Source: Streptomyces malachitofuscus
GTDB lineage: Bacteria; Actinomycetota; Actinomycetes; Streptomycetales; Streptomycetaceae
Assembly (NCBI RefSeq): GCF_014650055.1
Contig: NZ_BMUF01000008.1
Coordinates: 248,001 to 312,000 of the forward strand
Direction of reading: 5' to 3'
Length of the DNA stretch: 64,000 bases
Shown here: positions 49,093-58,194 of the stretch, in pieces
How positions within the stretch are numbered: position 1 is the stretch's first letter
How the letters are laid out: each line of letters starts with the position of its first letter
Notes under the pieces: generated by a model
The model's input: only the letters and a program-made list of their open reading frames with translations
Databases searched by the model: none
What the model was told of the DNA's origin: nothing
Translations under genes and position numbers: made by a program

Positions 49093-50295
49093 ATGCAGCA
49101 CCGCATCATCGTCCTCGGAGCCGGCTACACCGGAGCCTCCGCTGCCGGACGCCTCGCCAGGCGGCTGCGCCGGGAGGACGTCGCCATCACCCTGGTCAAC
49201 GCCGACCCCGACTTCGTCGAACGCGTCCGCAACCACGAGGTGGCGGCCGGCCGCCCGGTCAAGCACCGCCCCCTCGCCGGGATGCTCGCCGGAACCGGTG
49301 TGGAACTGAGGCTCGCGCAGGTCACCGGCGTCGACGTGGACCGCAGGGCGGTCACCGTGCGGGACGCGGACGGCGAGGGCGAGCTGGAGTACGACACCCT
49401 CGTCTACGCCCTCGGCAGCCGGTGGAACGACCAGGGCGTGCCCGGCTCCGCCGAGCACGCGCACGAGATCGCGGGCCGCCCCGGGGCCCTGGCGGTGCGC
49501 GAGCGGATCGCCGGCCTGGACGCCGGGCAGCGTGTCGTCGTGGTCGGCGGCGGTCTCACCGGGCTCGAGGCCGCGTCCGAGGTCGCCGAGGCCCGCCCGG
49601 ATCTCGACGTCGCCCTCGCCGCCCGCGGCGAACTCGGCGACTGGCTCTCCCCCAAGGGCCGCCGGCACCTGCGCAGGGTCTTCGACCGGCTCGGCATCAC
49701 CGTGCACGAGCACGCCGACGTCACGGGCGTGGAGGCCGACCGGGTCACCACCGCCGGCGGCGGTTCCCTCCCGTCCGACCTCACGCTGTGGACCACCGGT
49801 TTCGCCGTCCACCCCATCGCGCGGGCCACGGGCCTGGAGGTCACCGGCACCGGCCAGATCGTGGTCGACGGGACCATGCGCTCGGTCTCGCACCCCGAGG
49901 TGTACGCCGTCGGCGACGCCGCCATGGTGATCGGTCCCGGCGACAAGCCGCTGCGGATGTCCTGCGCCTCGGGTGTGCCCACCGCGTGGCAGGCCGTCGA
50001 CGCGATCGCGGCACGGCTGACCGGCGGAAAGCTGCCGAACGTACCGATCCGCTACTTCAACCAGTGCATCTCGCTGGGCCGCAAGGAGGGCATCATCCAG
50101 TACGTCACCGCCGACGACCGCGCCGTCGGCATGGCCCTGACCGGACGGCTCGCCGCCGTCTACAAGGAGCTGGTCTGCAAGAGCGCCGCGTGGGCCGTGG
50201 CCAACCCGACGCTCGGACTGCCGACCCGCCGCCGCGCCGTACGCACCCCGTCCCCGGCGGTTCCGGCCGAGTCCGCGGCCGAGGCGGCGGCCTGA
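49093..50295 (+). CDS. FAD-dependent pyridine nucleotide oxidoreductase (NDH-2-like), ECF41 partner
   Basis: 400 residues from ATG 49093. FAD-binding GxGxxG as ILGAGYTGASAAGRL (about 6-18); NAD(P)H-binding GGGLTGLEAASEVAE (about 153-167); second FAD site VYAVGDAAMV (about 271-280). Type of NADH dehydrogenase-2/ferredoxin reductase-like enzymes; the quinone or other acceptor is unknown. Oxidoreductases of this class are one of the standard genomic partners and targets of ECF41 sigma factors (with carboxymuconolactone decarboxylases and epimerases). Confidence 0.92.
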   Translation: MQHRIIVLGAGYTGASAAGRLARRLRREDVAITLVNADPDFVERVRNHEVAAGRPVKHRPLAGMLAGTGVELRLAQVTGVDVDRRAVTVRDADGEGELEYDTLVYALGSRWNDQGVPGSAEHAHEIAGRPGALAVRERIAGLDAGQRVVVVGGGLTGLEAASEVAEARPDLDVALAARGELGDWLSPKGRRHLRRVFDRLGITVHEHADVTGVEADRVTTAGGGSLPSDLTLWTTGFAVHPIARATGLEVTGTGQIVVDGTMRSVSHPEVYAVGDAAMVIGPGDKPLRMSCASGVPTAWQAVDAIAARLTGGKLPNVPIRYFNQCISLGRKEGIIQYVTADDRAVGMALTGRLAAVYKELVCKSAAWAVANPTLGLPTRRRAVRTPSPAVPAESAAEAAA

Positions 50296-50446
50296 CCCCG
50301 CACCCCGCGCACCCGTCCGGGCCCCTGGTGACCAGGGGCCCGGACCGACGGGCCCTCCCGGGAGGCACCCCACGCCGTCTGCACGTCGGGCATCGCGGGT
50401 AGGAGGGTGGTCGACCACGACCAGCGCACCCGAGGAGCCCGCCGTC

Positions 50447-50761
50447 GTGACCGGACCCGCACGATCCCTCCCCCGCCGACTGCGCCACGTCCTCGGCGAC
50501 ATCGCCGCGCTCGTCTACCTCGGGCTCTGCGCCGCCCTGCTGACATGGGCGTTCGCGGTGAGCGCCGGCGAGACCGAGGACGCCTCCTTCGCGGGCGTCA
50601 TCCCGTTGCTCGCCACCGCCCCGGTCAGTTTCGTGCTGACCGTCCTGCCGGACAGCCCCGTGATGTTCGTCCTGGCCGTCCTCGCCGGCGCACTGGTCAA
50701 CGCCACGGTCATCGGCTGGTGCTCCCGCGCACTGCGCCGCGGCGTCGGGGCCTCGCGGTAG
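50447..50761 (+). CDS. Small membrane protein (SCO4225-family-like)
   Basis: 104 residues from GTG 50447 with GGAG 10 bases upstream. Three hydrophobic segments (about 20-39, 50-66, 73-92) and Arg-rich ends. The pattern TWAFAVSAGETEDASFAGVI and TAPVSFVLTVLPDSP resembles the SCO4225 family of Streptomyces membrane proteins (from memory). Function unknown. It is convergent with the PP2C gene. Confidence 0.7.
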   Translation: MTGPARSLPRRLRHVLGDIAALVYLGLCAALLTWAFAVSAGETEDASFAGVIPLLATAPVSFVLTVLPDSPVMFVLAVLAGALVNATVIGWCSRALRRGVGASR

Positions 50762-50811
50762 GGCCGTCCGGGGCGCCTACGGCAACGCGGCCCGCGAGTC
50801 CGGCCGGACCC

Positions 50812-52902
50812 TCACAGCTCCGCCACGTCCGCCAGGTCGAAGGCGTCCATCAACGTCAGCGCGTCCGAGGACGCCTCGTCCAGGTCCTGCTCGGACCAGA
50901 TCGTCTTGTCCCGGCGGCTGTGCCGTACGCCCCAGTGGGAGCTGAGCCGCATCACGATGAAGAGACCCCGGCCGCCTTCGTCGCTCGTGCGGGCGTGCCG
51001 CAGGTGGGGGCTGACGCTGTTGGCGTCCGTGACCTCGGACAGCAGCCGCCGCTGGTCGTGGATGAGCCGCAGCCGCACCGGCCCCTTGCCGTAGCGGATG
51101 GCGTTGGTGACGAGTTCGCTGACGATGAGCTCGGTGGTGAAGGACGCCCCGTCGAGGTGCCAGGCCGCGAGCTGCTGGTGGACGAGCCGGCGCGCCGTGC
51201 CCACGACGATGGGGTCGGGGGGCAGCGTCCAGTCCGCGACCCGTTCCGGGGCCAGGGCGTGGAAGCGCGCGAGCAGGAGGACCGCGTCGTCCTGACGCGA
51301 GGGCGCCATCCGGTACACGGCGGTGTCGCACAGTTCCTGCAGGGGCCGGGAGGTGGTGGCGAGGACGTTCTCGAGGTCGTGCCCGGCCGCCGTTTCCCCC
51401 TCGTCGCCGGAGGCGAGGAGACCGCGGGTGCAGAGGGCGAGCAGGCTGCCGGGGGCGAGCTGGACCACGGTCGAGGTGAAGGGCTGCCCGCCGCCCGCTC
51501 CCAGCGGCGGCCCCTGGGGGACGTCCACGACGAGCGGCGATCCGTCGGGGTCGACGACGACGGGTGCGGGGTGTCCCGCGCGGATCATGGTGCACTGACG
51601 GGAGACGGGGTCGTAGACGACGATCGCGCAGGTCGCCGTGTGACGGTCCGCGGCCGAGGTGTCGGCCGCCGGGAGCTGGGCGGCGACCTCGTTCAGATGG
51701 ATCAGCACCTCGTCCGGCTCCAGGTCCTGCAGCGCGAGCGTGCGCAGGGCGATGCGGAGCTGGCCCATCGTGGCCGCCGCCTCGATGCCGTGCCCGGTGA
51801 CGTCACCGACGACCAGGGCGACCCGTGTGCCGGAGAGCGGGATGACGTCGAACCAGGCGCCGCCCGCTCCCTCGGGCAGGTACACGTGGGCGGTCTCCAC
51901 CGCCGTGAGGCGGGGGATCTCCCCGGGCTGCAGTCTGCGCTGCAGCGCGGAGGCCACGGTGTGCTCCCGGCGGTAGCTGCGCGCGTTGTCCAGGTGCGCG
52001 GAGGCGGTGGCGGCCGCCTGCCGGGCGACGTCCAGGTCAGCCTCCTCGAAGGCCTCGGTGCGGTTCCGGTACAGGGTCAGCAGACCCAGCAGGGTGTCAC
52101 GCGCCATGAGCGGGGCGACGATCATGGAGCGTACGTCCGCCGCGATCAGCGGTGCGAAACCGTCCCGGTCGGCCGAGAGCCACGGATCGTCCGGTGCCAC
52201 TTGGACCAGACGGGCGTGGGTGTCGTTGAGGGCCTGGGTGAACGGGGTCGGGAAGGGGAAGGGCAGGCTGTCGCCCTTCTTCCTGGCCGGCTCGAAGGTC
52301 GGCGGACCGAAGGCCACCCGGCGCAGCGGCACGTCCGTCGGTACGGGGCCGGCCCGGGGCGCACCCCCGCCGGGGCCGTCCTCGAGCAGGTCGACGCTCG
52401 CCGCGTCGGCGTAGGCGGGCACCAGCGCCCGCACGAGCTCCTCGGCCGTGGTCCCCACCTCCAGGGTCGAGCCGACGCTCGCGTGCACCGCGCTGAGGAC
52501 GGCGAGGCGGTCCGCCGCGGCCTGGCGCTCGGTCACGTCCTCGACGACGCCCACCAGCCCGGGGATGCCGCCGTCCCGGCTGCGCAGCGGGAACAGGGAC
52601 ACCTCGACGGCGAGGGTGACCTGCGGGTCCGACGGCGAGGGCCCGCGCACCAGTCGGCTGCGCAACGGCTCCCCGGTCGCGAAGACCTCGTCGATCAGCG
52701 CCCTGAACTCACCCGCCTCCCCGGGGGCGAAGTCGTCGACGACGTGCCCGACGACGTCCCCGGCGGACAGCCCCCGCACGCCCCGGCCGGCCGGGTTGTA
52801 GCGGGTGACCTTCCGTTCGGCGTCGAAGACGAACAGACCCTGGGGCGAGTCGGCGAACAGCGCGTTCAGTACGGCGGTGTCGTCGACCGGACAGCCTGTC
52901 AC
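50812..52902 (-). CDS. PAS-GAF-PP2C (SpoIIE) phosphatase with C-terminal ATPase domain, second copy
   Basis: 696 residues from GTG 52902 (VTGCPVDDTAVLNALFADSP), with GGGAG 6 bases upstream; an open extension to 52947 lacks a better site. PAS (about 10-120; FVFDAERKVTRYNPAGRGVR), GAF (about 130-300), PP2C (about 325-545; VGDVTGHGIEAAATM), HATPase_c2 (about 570-690; SELVTNAIRYGKGPVRLR). Same layout as the 1964-4084 protein, showing repeated stress-sigma control modules. The N-box EXXXN is complete, so the ATPase domain is probably active. Cognate STAS proteins are not in the window. Confidence 0.9.
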   Translation of the reverse strand: MTGCPVDDTAVLNALFADSPQGLFVFDAERKVTRYNPAGRGVRGLSAGDVVGHVVDDFAPGEAGEFRALIDEVFATGEPLRSRLVRGPSPSDPQVTLAVEVSLFPLRSRDGGIPGLVGVVEDVTERQAAADRLAVLSAVHASVGSTLEVGTTAEELVRALVPAYADAASVDLLEDGPGGGAPRAGPVPTDVPLRRVAFGPPTFEPARKKGDSLPFPFPTPFTQALNDTHARLVQVAPDDPWLSADRDGFAPLIAADVRSMIVAPLMARDTLLGLLTLYRNRTEAFEEADLDVARQAAATASAHLDNARSYRREHTVASALQRRLQPGEIPRLTAVETAHVYLPEGAGGAWFDVIPLSGTRVALVVGDVTGHGIEAAATMGQLRIALRTLALQDLEPDEVLIHLNEVAAQLPAADTSAADRHTATCAIVVYDPVSRQCTMIRAGHPAPVVVDPDGSPLVVDVPQGPPLGAGGGQPFTSTVVQLAPGSLLALCTRGLLASGDEGETAAGHDLENVLATTSRPLQELCDTAVYRMAPSRQDDAVLLLARFHALAPERVADWTLPPDPIVVGTARRLVHQQLAAWHLDGASFTTELIVSELVTNAIRYGKGPVRLRLIHDQRRLLSEVTDANSVSPHLRHARTSDEGGRGLFIVMRLSSHWGVRHSRRDKTIWSEQDLDEASSDALTLMDAFDLADVAEL

Positions 52903-52998
52903 CGCAAGCTCCCTTCGCGGACCTCCCTCCTTACCTTCTCGCATCACCGGTGCGCGGCAACTCGGGCCGGGGCGGCACCCTTCCCGGCGGCCGGGTGC

Positions 52999-53643
52999 CT
53001 ACGACTCCAGATACCGCAGCACGGCCAGGATCCGGCGGTTGTATCCCGTGGCGTGGGCGAGTTCGAGCTTGTCGAAGATGGTGTTGAGGTTCTTCTCGAC
53101 GGCGCTCATGGAGATGTGCAGGTGCTCGGCGATGGCCGCGTTGGTGTACCCCTGGGCCAGCGTCTCCAGGACGCTGCGCTCGCGGGGGGTCAGCCGGGCC
53201 AGCGGGTCGCTGTGCGTCGTGCGGATGACCAACTGCCGTACGACCTCCGGGTCGATGGCCGCGCCCCCCGCGTGCACCCGCTCCAGGGCGTCGAGGAACT
53301 CCTCCACCTGGGCGACACGGTCCTTGAGCAGGTAGCCCACGCGCTCCGCGCCCGAAGCCAGCAGCTGCGCCGCGTAATTGCGCTCCATGTGCTGGGACAG
53401 CACCAGCACCCCCACGCCGGGCCACCGTCCGCGGATCTCCAGCGCGGCCCGCAGCCCCTCGTCCGTGTGGGTCGGGGGCATCCTGATGTCGACGACGACC
53501 AGGTCGGGCGGCCGCGCTTCCACCTCCCGCAGCAGTGCGACGGCGTCACCGACCGCGGCCGGGACCTCGTGTCCCTCCTCGGTGAGCAGCCGGACCAGGC
53601 CCTCCCGCAGCAGGGTCGAGTCCTCGGCGAGCATTACGCGCAC
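52999..53643 (-). CDS. NarL/LuxR-family response regulator of the DedA operon
   Basis: 214 residues; GTG 53643 (VRVMLAEDSTLLREGLVRLL) is kept over ATG 53634 because the family starts here. Receiver domain with D8/D9-type ED, phospho-acceptor Asp in VVVDIRMPP (about 52) and Lys in LLKDR (about 106); LuxR HTH at about 148-205 (LTPRERSVLETLAQGYTNAA). It overlaps the kinase stop by 10 bases. It is the output of the kinase just upstream and probably binds the twin TGCGG-N4-CCGCA palindromes before the operon. Confidence 0.93.
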   Translation of the reverse strand: MRVMLAEDSTLLREGLVRLLTEEGHEVPAAVGDAVALLREVEARPPDLVVVDIRMPPTHTDEGLRAALEIRGRWPGVGVLVLSQHMERNYAAQLLASGAERVGYLLKDRVAQVEEFLDALERVHAGGAAIDPEVVRQLVIRTTHSDPLARLTPRERSVLETLAQGYTNAAIAEHLHISMSAVEKNLNTIFDKLELAHATGYNRRILAVLRYLES

Positions 53644-54920
53644 GGCAGCTCCGCGGTGATCGTGGTGGGTCCCCCGGAGGGGCTGTGGACGTGCAGCCGG
53701 CCGTCCAGCGCGCCGACCCGGCTGTGCAGACCGGTCAGCCCGCTGCCCGCCGGGTCCGCGCCGCCGGCCCCGTCGTCCTCGACGCGGACGACGAGCAAGG
53801 CGCCGTACGCGCGCACGCTCACGTGGATCCGTGTGGCGGCGGCCGCGTGCTTGGCGGCGTTGGTCACGGCCTCCGAGACGACGAAGTACGCGGCGGTCTC
53901 GACGGGGGCGGGCAGCGGCTCGGTGAGCCCGAAGTCCATCCGGACGGGGATGTGACAGCGCTCGGACACCCCGGCGAGCGCCTCCCGCAGCCCCTGGCTG
54001 TCCAGTGCCGTGGGATAGACCCGCCAGGCCACCTCCCGCAGCTCGGTCAGCAGTTCACGCGACTCCCGGTGGGCCTGCTCCAGCAGGCTGTCCGCCTGTT
54101 CGGGCGTACGGCCCCGGCGGGCGCGTCCGAGGAGCATGGCCAGCGCCACCAGACGCTGCTGCACCCCGTCGTGCAGGTCCCGCTCGATGCGCCGGCGTTC
54201 GGTGTCCACGGCCTGCAGCACCGCTGCCCGGCTGGTGGCGAGCTCGTCGATGCGCCGCCGCAGCAGTTCGCGTTCCGAGGGACCGAAGCTCTCGCGGGCC
54301 AGCCGCGCGTCGAACGACTCCAGCGCCAGCAGGCCCTGCACGTTCAGGAAGAGCAGCACCCCGCCGAGGACCCCCTGGACCAGCAGTTCCCGCCAGCCGA
54401 GGGTGCCCCGCGCGAGGCTCGCGACGAGCAGCCCGGCCAGGACGGCACCGAACGCGAGCAGGCCCGCCACGAAGCCGGTGACCAGGCCCGCCCAGACGCG
54501 GGTGGCGAGGTAGCGCAGGATCCGGTGGTCCGGGACGGGACGGTCGGGGAAGCGGTCCCCGAAGAAGACCGAGCGGCGCCGGCGTTCCAGCGCGGTCAGC
54601 CTGCGCGCACCGGCGGCCAGGGCGGCCAGGGCGCGCCGACGGGTGCGCGGCCACAGCAGAGGGGGTCCGAGGAGAGTGCCGGCGACCGTGAAGTACAGCA
54701 GTCCCAGGACCGCGGTGGCACAGCCGAGCAGCAGGCCGGCGGCCCTTCTCGGCAGTGCCGGAGCCGACGCGGGCCCGCCGTCCGCGGGTGCGGGGCCGAG
54801 GGCCGACGGGAGGTGCCGGGCGTCGAAGTCCGCCGATTCCTCCTGCACGCCCGCCGAGCGTAGTCGGGCGGCGCAGCCCGGACAAGATCGTCCGGCCGGG
54901 CCGGGCATGGGGCCGGTCAT
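53634..54920 (-). CDS. HisKA_3 sensor histidine kinase
   Basis: 428 residues from ATG 54920, overlapping the DedA stop by one base (TGATG). Membrane segments at about 60-82 (PRRAAGLLLGCATAVLGLLY), 150-180 and 192-208. Phospho-acceptor box RDLHDGVQQRLVALAMLLGR (His about 255), then an ATPase domain with N-box EAVTNAAKHA (about 360) and G-box DPAGSGLTGLHSR (about 395). NarX/DesK-type kinase. Its membrane part and DedA neighbour suggest envelope or membrane-potential sensing; this is inference. Confidence 0.9.
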   Translation of the reverse strand: MTGPMPGPAGRSCPGCAARLRSAGVQEESADFDARHLPSALGPAPADGGPASAPALPRRAAGLLLGCATAVLGLLYFTVAGTLLGPPLLWPRTRRRALAALAAGARRLTALERRRRSVFFGDRFPDRPVPDHRILRYLATRVWAGLVTGFVAGLLAFGAVLAGLLVASLARGTLGWRELLVQGVLGGVLLFLNVQGLLALESFDARLARESFGPSERELLRRRIDELATSRAAVLQAVDTERRRIERDLHDGVQQRLVALAMLLGRARRGRTPEQADSLLEQAHRESRELLTELREVAWRVYPTALDSQGLREALAGVSERCHIPVRMDFGLTEPLPAPVETAAYFVVSEAVTNAAKHAAAATRIHVSVRAYGALLVVRVEDDGAGGADPAGSGLTGLHSRVGALDGRLHVHSPSGGPTTITAELPCA

Positions 54921-55579
54921 CACGTGCGGCGGTGCTGGGCGGACCCGCGGGGGCGCAGGCGGACCACGACGTAGAGGACCAGTGCCACGGCGACCAGGCC
55001 GAGGACGGCCTTGCCGGCGAACCCGACGTACGTCCCGACGGTGTCCCACCGCTCGCCCAGCCAGTAGCCGGACAGGACGAGCGCCGCGTTCCACATCAGG
55101 CTGCCCAGGGCGGTGAGCGTCACGAAGGCCGGCAGCGGCATGCGTTCGAGGCCGGCCGGCACCGAGATGAGACTGCGGAAGATCGGGACCATACGGCCGA
55201 GGAGGACCGCCTTCGTCCCGTGCCGGGCGAACCACTGCTCCGTCCGCTCCAGGTCGGACGCCTTGACCAGCGGCAGCCTGGCCCAGATCGCGTGCATCCG
55301 CTCCCGGCCGAACAGCGCGCCGGCCCAGTAGAGGACGGTGGCGCCCGCCGTGGAGCCGAGGGTGGTCCAGAACAGGGCCGAGAAGAGGCCGATGACACCC
55401 TGCCCGGCGGCGAAACCGGTCAGCGGCAGGATGATCTCGCTGGGCAGCGGAGGGAAGAGGTTCTCCAGGGCGACGGCGAGACCGGCTCCGGGCGCGCCCA
55501 TGGCGTCCACGAGGTCGGCGGCCCAGCCCGCGACACCGTCGGCGGGTTCTTGGGGGAGTGCCAGGTTCACGGGGTCCAT
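54920..55579 (-). CDS. DedA/SNARE-associated (VTT) membrane protein
   Basis: 219 residues from ATG 55579. VTT domain: ENLFPPLPSEIILPLTGFAA (about 39-58) and LGRMVPIFRSLISVPAGLER (about 124-143) are the two re-entrant, Gly/Pro-rich core motifs. Members flip undecaprenyl phosphate or phospholipids and support proton-motive force and drug tolerance. First gene of a DedA-kinase-response regulator operon with 1- and 10-base overlaps. Confidence 0.93.
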   Translation of the reverse strand: MDPVNLALPQEPADGVAGWAADLVDAMGAPGAGLAVALENLFPPLPSEIILPLTGFAAGQGVIGLFSALFWTTLGSTAGATVLYWAGALFGRERMHAIWARLPLVKASDLERTEQWFARHGTKAVLLGRMVPIFRSLISVPAGLERMPLPAFVTLTALGSLMWNAALVLSGYWLGERWDTVGTYVGFAGKAVLGLVAVALVLYVVVRLRPRGSAQHRRT

Positions 55580-55689
55580 GCGAAGTCTCCAGGGCGGCTG
55601 CGGGGCGGTCCTCGCGGCGACTGCCGCGAACCGACAACCACGCTAGAAACCGCAGTTCAGCGCCGGTATGGGGATTGCCGTCGCGTTCC

Positions 55690-55727
55690 TGCGGTTCCCC
55701 GCACCCGGCGTCCTGCGGTTTTCCGCA
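55690..55727. promoter_or_regulatory. Twin palindromes TGCGG-N4-CCGCA before the DedA operon
   Basis: TGCGGTTCCCCGCA (55690-55703) and TGCGGTTTTCCGCA (55714-55727), spaced 24 bp, both preceded by TCC or TTCC. Also an ACCGCAG half-site near 55647. A dimeric LuxR-type regulator, probably the one at the end of this operon, is the natural binder. Confidence 0.7.
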
Positions 55728-55782
55728 ATCGGCGAGACGTTGCGTCTTGCGTGGGCGGGGAGGGTGGGCTACCGTTGAAGAG

Positions 55783-55801
55783 ACGAGACGGACCGTCTCG
55801 T
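55783..55801. promoter_or_regulatory. Operator-like palindrome at the ABC-F promoter
   Basis: ACGAGACGG-A-CCGTCTCGT: a perfect 19-bp palindrome immediately after a TACCGT -10 box (55770-55775), so it covers the likely transcription start. Repressor operator (TetR size) or a 5' RNA hairpin are both possible. Confidence 0.7.
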
Positions 55802-55826
55802 TCTGCCTCTCGAAAGTGGACCTCAC

Positions 55827-57458
55827 TTGATCCGTACTCCCGCAGCACCGTCCGCCCGTACCGCCGTGTCCCAGCTCACCGTTTCCGATGTCAGCAAGCG
55901 CTACGGCCCTCACCTCGTCCTGGACCGGGTGTCCTTCACGGTCCGGCCCGGGGAGAAGGCGGGCGTCGTCGGGGACAACGGCTCCGGGAAGTCCACCCTG
56001 CTCCGGCTGCTCGCCGGCGTCGTACGGCCCGACAACGGAGAGGTCGGCGTCATCGCACCGGGAGGCGTCGGACACCTGGCGCAGACCCTCGGCCTGCCCG
56101 ACACGGCCCGCGTCGGCGACGCCGTCGACCTGGCACTGGCCGAACTCCGCACCCTGGAGCGCAGGATGCGGGCGACCGGCGCCGCGCTCCACCACGCCGA
56201 CCCGGCCGTCCTCGACCGGTACGCGGCCCTCCAGGCGGAGTTCGAGGCCCGCGGCGGATACGACGCCGACCGCCGTGTCGACGTCCTGCTGCGTCACCTC
56301 GGCGAGCCGTCGGCCGGCCTGGACCGCTCGCGGCGGCTCGGCACGCTCTCCGGCGGTCAGCGCTCCCGGCTCGCCCTGGCCACGACCCTCGCCTCGGCCC
56401 CCGAACTGCTGCTGCTCGACGAGCCCACGAACGACCTGGACGACGAGGCGGTGGCCTGGCTGGAGGAGTGGCTGCGCGCCCACCGCGGCACGCTCGTCGC
56501 CGTCACGCACGACCGGGCGTTCCTCGACCGGGTCACCGACACCGTCCTGGAGGTCGACCACGACACCCGCTCGGTCCGCCGCTACGGCGACGGCTACCCG
56601 GGCTACCTCGCCGCCAAGGCCGCCGAACGCGCCCGGCAGCAGCGCGAACACGAGGAGTGGCGCGCCGAGACGGCCCGCCAGGCCCGGCTCGCCGACTCCC
56701 ACTCCGGGCGACTCGACGCGATCCCGCGCAAGGGGCCGTGGGCGTTCAGCGGCGCCGGCGCCTTCCGGGCCCGCTCGCGGGCGCACGGTGCCATGAGCCG
56801 CGTCCGCAACGCGCGTGAGCGGCTGCACCGGCTCACCGAGAACCCGGTGCCCGCGCCTCCCGTGCCGTTGCGGTTCTCGGCGGACATCGGCGGATCGGCC
56901 GACCGTGCGGTGGAGGTGGAGGACCTGCGCGTCCCGGGCCGCCTGACGTTGGACTCGCTCCACGTCCCGGCCGGGGGCCGGCTCCTGGTGACCGGTCCCA
57001 ACGGCGCGGGCAAGACCACCCTCCTCCGGGTCCTGGCCGGCGAGCTGCCCCCGCAGCCCGGCGCCACGGTGCGGCGGCCCGCGCGGGTCGGGTTCCTGCG
57101 CCAGGTGGCGCCGGCGGACTCCCCGGAGGAGGAGGGGCGTTCGCTGGGCGCGGTCTTCGGTGAGGAGCGCGCGGAGGAGCTGCTGACCCTGGGGCTGTTC
57201 CGGCCGGCCGACCTGACCCGGCCCCTGCGGGACCTCTCCACCGGGCAGCGCCGCCGCCTCGAAGTCGCCCGTCTGGTCACGGGCGCCTACGACCTCCTCC
57301 TGCTCGACGAGCCGACCAACCACCTCTCGCCCGCCCTCGTGGAGGATCTCCAGGCAGCCCTGGCCGCGTACGAGGGCACGCTGATCGTCGTCACCCATGA
57401 CCGGCGGCTGCGGTCGGCGCTGCCCGGAGCCGTCCGGGAGATCACCCCCGCACGGTGA
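55827..57458 (+). CDS. ABC-F ATPase, ribosome-protection type
   Basis: 543 residues from TTG 55827; GTG 55866 is an alternative start. Two ABC domains without membrane parts: Walker A GDNGSGKST (about 50) and GPNGAGKTT (about 395); signatures LSGGQRSRL and LSTGQRRRL; Walker B LLLLDEPTNDL and LLLLDEPTNHL. The linker between is about 85 residues, Arg-rich (GAMSRVRNARERL), of the P-site tRNA interaction motif type. ABC-F proteins displace antibiotics from, or regulate, the ribosome (macrolide, lincosamide and pleuromutilin resistance in Streptomyces producers). The specific drug, if any, is unknown. The upstream palindrome implies inducible control. Confidence 0.93.
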   Translation: MIRTPAAPSARTAVSQLTVSDVSKRYGPHLVLDRVSFTVRPGEKAGVVGDNGSGKSTLLRLLAGVVRPDNGEVGVIAPGGVGHLAQTLGLPDTARVGDAVDLALAELRTLERRMRATGAALHHADPAVLDRYAALQAEFEARGGYDADRRVDVLLRHLGEPSAGLDRSRRLGTLSGGQRSRLALATTLASAPELLLLDEPTNDLDDEAVAWLEEWLRAHRGTLVAVTHDRAFLDRVTDTVLEVDHDTRSVRRYGDGYPGYLAAKAAERARQQREHEEWRAETARQARLADSHSGRLDAIPRKGPWAFSGAGAFRARSRAHGAMSRVRNARERLHRLTENPVPAPPVPLRFSADIGGSADRAVEVEDLRVPGRLTLDSLHVPAGGRLLVTGPNGAGKTTLLRVLAGELPPQPGATVRRPARVGFLRQVAPADSPEEEGRSLGAVFGEERAEELLTLGLFRPADLTRPLRDLSTGQRRRLEVARLVTGAYDLLLLDEPTNHLSPALVEDLQAALAAYEGTLIVVTHDRRLRSALPGAVREITPAR

Positions 57459-57567
57459 GCGGACTGCGGGCCGGACGTAAGACTTTCGTCATCCGCTGGG
57501 CCGCCCGGGGCGGGCGCTCCGCCCGTTGAATGGGGGTGAGACGACAACCCTCCAGGAGGTGGGCGGT

Positions 57568-58122
57568 ATGGGGCGTGGACGACGTGCGCCGGCGCGGCCG
57601 TGGGTGGCCGGCGCACTGCTCGTGGCGGTCGCCGGGGCCGGCTTCGGGCTGTACTGGTTCCAGCCGTGGAAGCTGTGGCAGGACGAGACGGTCCAGGAGG
57701 CGCTGCCCGTGACCGCCACGAGCAGCGCACCGTCGCCCGACGGGTCCTCCGCGCCCTCTCCGGCCGGGCCGGTGACGCTGGCGAGCGGTGAGCTGATCAG
57801 CCACGAGCACGCGACGTCCGGCACGGTGAAGCTCGTACGGCTGGCCGACGGCTCCCATGTTGTCCGGGTGGAGAACCTCGACACCAGCAACGGCCCCGAC
57901 CTGCGCGTCTGGCTGACCGACGCGCCGGTCAAGGAGGGCCGGGCCGGCTGGCATGTGTTCGACGACGGGAAGTACGTCAGCCTAGGCAGGCTCAAGGGCA
58001 ACAAAGGCAGCCAGAACTACGTCCTGCCCGCCGACGTCGATCCGGGCCGGTACAGCAGCGTCAGCATCTGGTGCGACCGCTTCGACGTCTCGTTCGGCGC
58101 CGCGGCACTCGCCCGCGCCTGA
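57568..58122 (+). CDS. DM13-domain membrane-anchored protein
   Basis: 184 residues from ATG 57568 (GGAGGT at 57555-57560). N-terminal anchor helix (about 13-32), Ser/Pro linker, then DM13 domain (about 70-180: SGELISHEHATSGTVKLVRL, NGPDLRVWLTDAP, DRFDVSFGAAALA). A Cys (in SIWCDRF) is conserved in DM13 and proposed to take part in electron transfer. It is extracytoplasmic. It precedes a sulfite-oxidase-type molybdopterin gene by 72 bases, making an exported redox pair conceivable, though that enzyme lacks a visible signal. Confidence 0.88.
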   Translation: MGRGRRAPARPWVAGALLVAVAGAGFGLYWFQPWKLWQDETVQEALPVTATSSAPSPDGSSAPSPAGPVTLASGELISHEHATSGTVKLVRLADGSHVVRVENLDTSNGPDLRVWLTDAPVKEGRAGWHVFDDGKYVSLGRLKGNKGSQNYVLPADVDPGRYSSVSIWCDRFDVSFGAAALARA

Positions 58123-58194
58123 CGCGGCGCGGACCCGGGGTGCGAGGGCGGCGCGAAGGGGACAGAACCGGGCGGAGTGGACGACAATCGGGGC

